Positions 62,641 to 64,000 of a DNA stretch of 64,000 bases are shown here, in pieces. The position numbers and the translations under genes were made by a program. Numbering within the stretch: the stretch's first letter is position 1; each line of letters opens with the position of its first letter. The stretch is from Ampullaceana balthica. Lineage: Eukaryota > Mollusca > Gastropoda > Lymnaeidae. The stretch is taken from positions 1,279,501 to 1,343,500 of the forward strand of contig CALYLW010000053.1 in the NCBI GenBank assembly GCA_944989445.1. The letters run 5' to 3'. A model generated the notes under the pieces. It searched no databases and was not told the origin of the DNA. It saw only the letters and a list, made by a program, of their open reading frames with translations.

Positions 62641-63138
62641 ATCAAATTGAGCTGCAATGTAGCAGGCAGACTGTGGAAGTTTTTTAACCCAATTTCCCAT
62701 GGGAAAATTTAGTTTATATATTTGAAATGTCTGTAACGCTTGCACATGCAACTCCTCCTGAACCATAACAGATAGAGGGTTCGGGTCTTTTGCAAATATG
62801 TTAAGGAGGTCTCAAGGATGTGCAGAGCCCAAAATAGTACCGAAAAGGTTTACTGGATTTCCTGGAAAATAAAAAAAACCTAAAAAATATCATTATTTTG
62901 TCATTTTCTCGACAACCATAACAGTTATCGGGTTGAAACAAAGGCCAAACGGTAGCTAATAATATTTAGAACAATGCTGGAGAAGGAATTTTTGAAAAAT
63001 CATTTGTTTTGTTTACTTCCATAATTGTTGATTTGAATTGAATTTTAATGCAATCTAGAATGATAGTTAATGGGGTTTCCCGCTTTGTGAGTGCTTATGT
63101 TAAATTGTTGCGTGGTGCGCATTATATTGACACACTAT
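62641..63138. other. No recognisable gene
   Basis: AT-rich repeat-like sequence without coding. The phrase CGGGTTGAAACAAAGGCC is part of the same repeat landscape. Confidence 0.45.
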
Positions 63139-63303
63139 TGGACTACTTGGATTTCACCGCAGCTAAGTGTTTTTTTCTATTATTTCGTTTTATTCGTTTC
63201 ATTTGTGTACTATTTGTCCGTTGAAGAAGGCTCTTTGCCGAAACGTTCGCTGTTGTGTTACGTCCTGTCAGGCCTACTAATACCCTGTTTTTATTTTATG
63301 CAT
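63139..63303 (+). mobile_element. Solo tail of the Penelope-like element
   Basis: 165 bp nearly identical to the complement of 20780-20940. It includes GTTGAAGAAGGCTCTTTGCC and GAAACGTTCGCTG. The 5' side is truncated. Confidence 0.85.
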
Positions 63304-63639
63304 TTACCTATTGGTGTGATGTAGCGTGAGGGGATATGACGTAATTTTTTGTTTACTTTAAGAATTACTGATTTGAAATTACTTTTAATGTAATATAGAA
63401 TAATCTCCCTTGAAAACAATTGCAAACTCTTTGATGGAAATTACGTTTAAATACTCATTCTAGTTTTTATAACTCGTTTTTGTATATTTGAGATACAATA
63501 CAAAATACACAAACAAATTTTGTAATTAAAACAATAAATTTGAGCTTTATTTTAAACTAAATAAAGCTGAAATTTATTGTTTTAATTGCACAATTTGTTT
63601 GTGTATTTTTTATTTTATTTAAAAGCTTTATCGCAGTCC

Positions 63640-64000
63640 CATTCTTTATTATATATTTGAGACATACCAAACATTTTTGATTTTTAAATGTTCGTGCGAT
63701 GCCTATTATAATGAACATTCTTTTGGTTATGTCTCGTATATAACGGATTTATAGTAAACACGTTGTTTTTTTACGCTTTTTAAATACTTTATATTAACTT
63801 GTGGTGTCTGTTTGAGCCCTTCATTGCTTGCGTGTTTGATTGCCGAAAAAACTTTGGATCGATTTTTAACCCACTTTCTCGTAAGCTAGCGAGCTGAAAA
63901 TTGCAGGCAGCTTTGTGCCGATGGCAAAAACGATGTATTAAAACTTCAGATCGATCGCATGTATTTTAAATGAAGTATTGAATTATTATATTATTTTATT
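63640..64000 (+). repeat. GATCGATT-type repeat family, tail of one copy and start of the next
   Basis: GTCTCGTATATAACGGATTT ends one copy at about 63755. Another starts at about 63782 (TAAATACTTTATATTAACTT), has TTGGATCGATTTTTAACCC and TCAGATCGATCGCATG, and runs off the window. Confidence 0.8.

Noticed and set aside
63091..63324. 77-codon frame shared with 20714-20914
   Set aside because: Both are noncoding tail copies of the Penelope-like element, and the main ORF ends before it.

Overview
This is animal nuclear DNA: AT-rich, intron-bearing and crowded with transposons. A marine or freshwater mollusc, probably a gastropod, is my best guess. The reasons are the type of M12B metalloprotease, a Penelope-like element, BED-finger hAT copies, and large numbers of short non-autonomous repeats. 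No species is claimed.

Three host genes can be pieced together from exon sequence, splice signals and matching intron phases. Gene 1 (+, about 4.9 to 25.8 kb; its 5' part lies outside what I can recognise) encodes a membrane-anchored ADAM-like zinc metalloprotease. It has a split zinc site (HELGH in one exon, the third His in the next), a Met-turn, a cysteine-rich region, a very long Thr/Pro-rich stalk of TTVP repeats, a transmembrane helix and a short cytoplasmic tail. The stalk exon is cut by an old antisense gag-only LTR retrotransposon and carries a 1-base frameshift. Gene 2 (-, about 34.1 to 27.2 kb) encodes a small secreted protein of about 232 residues with a signal peptide and a Cys-rich C-terminal domain that looks PAN/apple-like. 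Gene 3 (+, about 49.6 to 50.4 kb) is seen only as its last two exons, and its product is unrecognised.

Everything else is repeats. 0-3 kb: Helitron-type elements and a GTT tract. 3.5-4.6 kb: inverted repeats around a 21-bp minisatellite. 20.3-23.3 kb: a piggyBac-type element (TTAA, CCCTACCAA ends) with a Penelope-like retroelement carrying a long intact ORF nested inside it, all within an intron of gene 1. 24.7-25.5 kb: a LINE remnant. 28.3-30.8 kb: five tandem copies of a repeat rich in GATCGATC. 35.8-40.0 kb: a TA-flanked MITE whose interior has grown into about 63 copies of a 53-bp unit. 40.5-42.3 kb: a Helitron with clean ends. 43.5-49.1 kb: a LINE broken by a hAT transposon, a GGGGCCG-ended element and a hAT MITE.

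The most unusual structure is 50650-59357. It is an 8.7-kb element with two inverted arms of about 2.85 kb, a 6-bp target duplication (GGCCCG) and termini made of AGT triplets. These are the structural marks of Polinton/Maverick elements, but no polymerase, integrase or capsid gene is visible. Each arm carries the same 111-codon ORF and a cluster of CRE, ETS and YY1-like motifs. The last 4.6 kb hold more MITEs, a GC-rich 676-bp insert with a 9-bp duplication, and a second Penelope tail.
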